Below, piece by piece: positions 60,020 to 64,000 of a DNA stretch of 64,000 bases. The first letter of the stretch is position 1. Each line of letters begins with the position of its first letter. The DNA is from an uncultured Christensenellaceae bacterium (GTDB taxonomy: Bacteria > Bacillota > Clostridia > Christensenellales > CAG-314). A program made the translations under genes and the position numbers. The notes beneath the pieces are model-generated. The model was not told where the DNA came from, did not search any database, and saw only the letters and a program-made list of their open reading frames with translations. The stretch spans positions 62,001 through 126,000 of the forward strand of contig CAJUNH010000002.1 in the NCBI GenBank assembly GCA_910587795.1. The letters are read 5' to 3'.

Positions 60020-63000
60020 TTTATCTTCACCGTTTTATCTATAGTGTTTTTGTTAACAGTATCGGTTACTTTACGCGCGTCGTATGAGTAAACGTCGTTA
60101 AAATAACATATATCTTTGTAATCGCAGTAATCACACGCTCCCTCGTAAGGTTTTACCGCGGCGTACCCCTCCGTCATAAGTCTGCCCGCAGCTGCAATCA
60201 ATTCAAACGCATACTTTACCTGATTGTCAAACTGTTCGTCGCTAAGTAAGTTTCCGCCTATTTTGCTGAGTTCGCCGTTGCTTTTAAGCCTTAGACCCAA
60301 CGTCGCGCTTTTGCCCTGCCTTAACTTTGTATCGATTGCGCACGCTATGTCTGCGTCGTCCAGCGTACGTCCGTTGTAAAAGTACACCTTTTCCGCGCCC
60401 GCCTGCGAAAAATTATTGTGAATATTAAAGTAATAAAATCCCGCGGGACGCAGTTCGGGGTACAAGTTTTTAACAGCCTTTACATACACCAAAAGCTGCA
60501 TTTTGTGTCCTAAGTACAAGTCCTTTTCGCCGTAATGCGCCGCGCCCGCACCGCTTTTGTAGTCTATTACAATAAATCTGTTGCCGCATACGTCGACGCG
60601 GTCGATTTTGCCGACAAGGTTAAATTGTCCGTCCTTAAATTTTACCTGCACGGGAGGCAAATCTCCGTCGCCGAAAGAAAGCTCGGTTGCAAGGTTGTCA
60701 AACGCCGAAGAAGACAGCTGTTCCTTTACTACTTGACACAGACGTATGCTTTCCGTTTGCAGCTGGGTAATTGCCCCCTGCATTTGCGGATCGGCGCGCA
60801 AACCTTTATAAAAGTCGTCCGCAAGCGCGTTTTCAAAACATTTTTTTGCTTTTTCGCATGTTATTTCATTAGTTTCGCGCACGTCCGTTTCTCTTACGTA
60901 CGTTTCCAGCACGGAGTGCAGTATATTTCCCAAATCCGCCGTTTTAAGTTCCGCCACGTCGCGCGGCTTTACGTTTAAGCCGTACTGAATGTAAAACCTG
61001 TACGGACATTTAAAAAAGTCCGTCAGTTGGCTGACGCTGGTGCGGGCGTTTTTAAAATACATTTCTCCGCCGCGGCGTACTTTTACGTTTTTGCCGTCTT
61101 TTGCAAATACGTAACGGTTTGTAATATCTCTGTATTTTTCCGCAAGTACGGCATACGCAGGCATATTAACAACCTGACAGTCTCTTATTTTTCGGGTATT
61201 AAGTATCACTTTGGAAATCGCCTGCTTTTTCGTATATACATTTTCATCCGCCGTATCCGTAGGCGCAAGAGGCGTTTTGCCGTCAACGGAAAAAAGATTG
61301 CACAGCTCGTCCACAAAGGGCGATCTCGTCAATGCGTTCCCTCCGTCCGTTTCGGCATAAGATACGTACAGTTTTTCCGAAGGTTCCTGCAACAACTGAA
61401 AAAGACTGAATCGCTCCCGCTTGTTTTCGGTAAATATCTGCGGTTCGACGTTTATTCCGCCTTTTATCAAATCTTTTAAATTAGCGTCGGTTAGTAATTT
61501 ACAGTCCTTTTTGATTATTGGCATTGCTCCGTAGTTTGCACCCAGCAAAGCTAAAAACTTTACGTCGTGTTTACGCGCTTTTGCCATATTTGCAAAAATA
61601 ACGCAATCGTTCATAATCGGCAGTACCGACATCTTGACGGCGTCTACGCCCATGCTTAAAGTTTTAATAAATTCGTCCAGCTTAACGTATCTGTCGCCCA
61701 AAGTTTTTTCCGCTTGGACAAAAACCTGCTCTAACTTATCGCTTGCCTGCCGTGTAACCTTGCATTCAAAACCGAATTTTCGCTTTTCCTGCTCGTCGGC
61801 AAATTTTTCATTCAGCACTTTTAAGTTTGTCTGCTCTATTAACCGTCTTGCCAAACTTACATAATTAGATACGGTATCCGCATTTGGAATAACAACCGAT
61901 TTATAAAGCGCGCTGAATTTTTCTCTAAATCTGTCGGCGCGTTCAAAATAAGGCTCGTTTCTGCCTAAATTAAATTCGTCGTAGCGGTAATTGACGTTAT
62001 ACTTTAAACAATAATTTTCAAACAAATACACGTCGTCGGTATTTCCGCAAAACAAGTGATTTTTTACAAAAGACAGAACGTTGTCCAAACGTCCGTTGCT
62101 GCGCCAAACGGCAAAGTAATCTAACACGAAACGCGCGTACGGATGCGCAGACAAAACAAACTGCCTGTCGCAAAAATACGGAATATCAAACTCCGTAAAA
62201 ACGGTATTTACCGCATTATAGTATTTATTAACGTCGCTGGTTACGACGTACACGTCTTTAAACCTACCGCCCTGACGGACGTAATTTTGTATACGGCAGG
62301 CAAGAGAATATACTTCCTGCACTCGTGTGGAACCTTGGAAAATCTCCGCAAAGCCGTCGGCAAGCATCGGCTTAGCTTCGGTATAGCGATATAAATTCCG
62401 CCCTATATGCCCCGTGTGAGATTCGGGAAAGTCCGCCCCTTCCACTATATTCGGCGTTATTCCGTTTTTTGCGCAAAGCGCCACAACGCCCTGATAAATA
62501 TCGTCTAAATACAAATACTTATCCGCTCCGCCGCGGCCCGTACAGCACGCAACCGTAAGCCCTTTGCCGTATAACATAAGCTGCTCCGCAACGGCAAGTT
62601 CCTGCACGGACAGGTTGTCGAAATCGTAAATATAAAAATAGCTGTTTGCAACGGTTTGCGACGAAGAAACGCTGTCTTTAAGCAACTCCATTTTATCCGC
62701 AGAATCCACAAAGCGGTTTTCGCAATAGTCCAAATACCCTTGATACAAAACGGCAATATCGTGCGCTTTATCGGCAACGCTGCGTGGCAAGCCGTCGGCA
62801 AGCAGCATACGCGGAGCAATGCGGCAGTACTTCATCATACTTATGGTATCGTACATATCCGTCACAAAGCCCGAAGTATCGAACCCTTTTGTATAACAAG
62901 TCAGTTTATCGCGGTTATCGCGTATAATACCGCTTAACGCCATTATCCCTGCCTGTTTGGATAAATAATCGAACTTTGGAAGTATATCGGCGGCGAGCCT

Positions 63001-63195
63001 TCTAAACGTGCGTACTTGCACGTTAAAACTACCGCCCAGCGCCGCCAACACTTGGCGTTCCGCTTCCAGCGATGCGCGGTCGGGGACGATTACCGTGTGC
63101 ATTACAGACAAGTTACGTTTGTCAACGTACTTTAAAGATTCCGTAACAAACCGCGAGGCGTCTTTCATTGTCCTTGATTTGTAAATTGTAACCAT
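60016..63195 (-). CDS. addB: ATP-dependent helicase/nuclease subunit AddB
   Basis: Partner of AddA, 1059 residues. The C-terminal nuclease domain shows FIVIDYKSGAGA and the MQLLVYVKAV helix. Four Cys for the iron-sulfur staple are present: one in FFKCPYRFY and three in GACDYCDYKDIC. The N-terminal region (VIVPDRASLEAERQVLAAL) has the inactive-helicase fold expected for AddB, but the first 20 residues (MVTIYKSRTMKDASRF) lack the GxxGxGKT Walker A seen in many AddB proteins. The start has no ribosome binding site, and the -10 box is six bases upstream, predicting a leaderless message. Confidence 0.95.
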   Translation of the reverse strand: MVTIYKSRTMKDASRFVTESLKYVDKRNLSVMHTVIVPDRASLEAERQVLAALGGSFNVQVRTFRRLAADILPKFDYLSKQAGIMALSGIIRDNRDKLTCYTKGFDTSGFVTDMYDTISMMKYCRIAPRMLLADGLPRSVADKAHDIAVLYQGYLDYCENRFVDSADKMELLKDSVSSSQTVANSYFYIYDFDNLSVQELAVAEQLMLYGKGLTVACCTGRGGADKYLYLDDIYQGVVALCAKNGITPNIVEGADFPESHTGHIGRNLYRYTEAKPMLADGFAEIFQGSTRVQEVYSLACRIQNYVRQGGRFKDVYVVTSDVNKYYNAVNTVFTEFDIPYFCDRQFVLSAHPYARFVLDYFAVWRSNGRLDNVLSFVKNHLFCGNTDDVYLFENYCLKYNVNYRYDEFNLGRNEPYFERADRFREKFSALYKSVVIPNADTVSNYVSLARRLIEQTNLKVLNEKFADEQEKRKFGFECKVTRQASDKLEQVFVQAEKTLGDRYVKLDEFIKTLSMGVDAVKMSVLPIMNDCVIFANMAKARKHDVKFLALLGANYGAMPIIKKDCKLLTDANLKDLIKGGINVEPQIFTENKRERFSLFQLLQEPSEKLYVSYAETDGGNALTRSPFVDELCNLFSVDGKTPLAPTDTADENVYTKKQAISKVILNTRKIRDCQVVNMPAYAVLAEKYRDITNRYVFAKDGKNVKVRRGGEMYFKNARTSVSQLTDFFKCPYRFYIQYGLNVKPRDVAELKTADLGNILHSVLETYVRETDVRETNEITCEKAKKCFENALADDFYKGLRADPQMQGAITQLQTESIRLCQVVKEQLSSSAFDNLATELSFGDGDLPPVQVKFKDGQFNLVGKIDRVDVCGNRFIVIDYKSGAGAAHYGEKDLYLGHKMQLLVYVKAVKNLYPELRPAGFYYFNIHNNFSQAGAEKVYFYNGRTLDDADIACAIDTKLRQGKSATLGLRLKSNGELSKIGGNLLSDEQFDNQVKYAFELIAAAGRLMTEGYAAVKPYEGACDYCDYKDICYFNDVYSYDARKVTDTVNKNTIDKTVKIK

Positions 63196-63201
63196 ATTTT
63201 T

Positions 63202-63230
63202 ATTGTAGCATTTTTTGACGGCGTTTTCAA
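63202..63230 (-). promoter_or_regulatory. Promoter of addBA, predicted to give a leaderless mRNA
   Basis: On the minus strand TTGAAA (63225-63230), a 17-base spacer and TACAAT (63202-63207), with six bases to the ATG. The layout is the same as at uvrC. Confidence 0.6.
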
Positions 63231-63347
63231 CAAAATTGCCGAAACGAATTTCAACTTTTATCTTGCGGACGGTTTTACAATACCGTTTGCGGTATTTAGG
63301 ATAATAAACCGGATTTATATTGCTTTTACAAAAACTTTCAAAAATGC

Positions 63348-63376
63348 AAAACGCCCGAATAAAAATTCGAGCGTTT
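63348..63376. terminator. Terminator of the right-edge gene
   Basis: AAACGCCCGAAT pairs with ATTCGAGCGTTT (one mismatch that is a G-T pair on the minus strand) around AAAA, with A and T runs on both sides. It begins 12 bases after the stop codon of the partial gene. Confidence 0.85.
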
Positions 63377-63387
63377 TTATATCTCAG

Positions 63388-64000
63388 TTATTTTTCTTCC
63401 TTAGCCGTAAGGGCGTCTATAATACCGTTTTCCACAGAATCGTAGTCGGCTATCTCGTACGAATACCAACCGCGGCGGAACTTAACAGTCGTAAACTTGC
63501 TTAGTTTACTCTCTGCCGAGCTTGTAGCTATCACGTCAAAACCTTCGCCTACGTTTGCAAGTCTGTCGGGCAGGTTAAACTGCGATAAAAACGGAGTGGA
63601 ACCGATTATTACGCCGACGGAATCTACTTTTGTATAAACCTCCGTTCCTTTATTATTTAGGATTGCGTTAAAGTTACGGGTAAGACCGAACGTAGCGGTT
63701 GCAAGAGTGTCGCTAATAGGGTCGTAGACCGCAACCGAGGGACTATCCTGGAAAGCAACGGAAGACTTGTCCAAACTGCGCAAATACACCAACAGCTGGC
63801 TTGCATCCAAACACGCCGCACCCTTGCTCAGTTTTAATTTACGTTCCTCGGCTTCGCCGTTATCTACCGTTACGGTTGCCGTTTGATTTTCAAAGTCGTA
63901 AACGGTTTTGTAATCGTGCTTAAATACGTTTTGATGTGTTTTACCCAGATAATATCCGTCCGTTTGATTGAGAGAATTTAGCGGATACTGCGATTCCTTT
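63388..64000 (-). CDS. C-terminal part of an unknown protein (truncated by the window edge)
   Basis: The reading frame is open to the right edge, giving 203 residues of C-terminal sequence (KESQYPLNSLNQTDGYYLGK at the edge, DALTAKEEK at the end). It is mostly beta-rich (ENQTATVTVDNGEAEERKLK, VDSVGVIIGSTPFLSQF) without a transmembrane segment in the visible part. There is no start inside the window: internal ATG, GTG or TTG codons lack ribosome binding sites. Family not recognised. Its own terminator follows. Confidence 0.7.
   Translation of the reverse strand, partial: KESQYPLNSLNQTDGYYLGKTHQNVFKHDYKTVYDFENQTATVTVDNGEAEERKLKLSKGAACLDASQLLVYLRSLDKSSVAFQDSPSVAVYDPISDTLATATFGLTRNFNAILNNKGTEVYTKVDSVGVIIGSTPFLSQFNLPDRLANVGEGFDVIATSSAESKLSKFTTVKFRRGWYSYEIADYDSVENGIIDALTAKEEK

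Noticed and set aside
1..64000. CRISPR arrays, rRNA genes, intact insertion sequences, prophage or toxin-antitoxin genes
   Set aside because: No regularly spaced repeats, rRNA sequence, transposase, integrase or phage structural proteins were recognised.

Overview
The window looks like chromosomal DNA of a low-to-moderate GC member of the Bacillota (Clostridia-like). The signs are strong GGAGG ribosome binding sites, sigma-A type TTGACA/TATAAT promoters, U-tailed hairpin terminators, many diderm-free lipoproteins with LxxC lipoboxes, AddAB instead of RecBCD, an Opp/Msm/Fbp-style ABC transporter set, and an AmaP-like membrane protein. Large secreted proteins with InlB B-repeats and BspA-type leucine-rich repeats suggest a host-associated (gut) commensal from a poorly cultured lineage. 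That placement is inference. The standard genetic code fits throughout, and almost everything is on the minus strand.

Region by region (read right to left on the minus strand unless stated). 1-4130: a sugar ABC transporter operon (two unknown membrane proteins, an MsmX/UgpC-type ATPase, a MalF-type permease and the first codons of the next gene). 4424-6770: a secreted UshA-type 5'-nucleotidase lipoprotein with Cys/His repeats. 6953-7104: a tRNA-Pro(GGG) gene with its own promoter and terminator. 7151-12154: a two-gene unit for a 1384-residue InlB-repeat surface protein and a small lipoprotein. 12621-37937: what reads as one operon of about 25 kb. It begins with a 2617-residue subtilisin-like protease/leucine-rich-repeat surface protein, continues through two lipoproteins, a complete OppABCDF oligopeptide importer and a small membrane protein, and ends with two very large lipoproteins carrying Ig-like or InlB repeats. 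38136-43031: housekeeping and signalling genes (archaeal-type AspRS, a SIMPL-domain protein, a soluble hybrid histidine kinase). 43232-43930 (+): an AmaP-like protein. 44105-46495: a GH2 glycosidase and TadA. 46684-52782: a Fbp-type ABC transporter with a sugar-isomerase-like TIM-barrel protein. 52884-53413 (+): dUTPase. 53552-63230: DNA repair (uvrC, an unknown + strand membrane protein, addB-addA). 63388-64000: the C-terminal part of an unknown gene.

The most interesting system is the 25-kb protease-Opp operon. It would allow bind-cleave-import of extracellular protein at the cell surface: the giant protease cuts, the lipoproteins bind or organise substrate, and OppABCDF imports the peptides. 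Two homopolymer tracts look like phase-variation switches: a G9 run in the spacer of the promoter of the Fbp-type transporter operon, and a C8 run in the signal-peptide region of the 1384-residue surface protein. A 39-base conserved core inside two long U-tailed hairpins (behind tadA and dut) is a candidate repeated structured element. uvrC and addB both have a -10 hexamer exactly six bases before the ATG and no Shine-Dalgarno sequence, which predicts leaderless transcripts.
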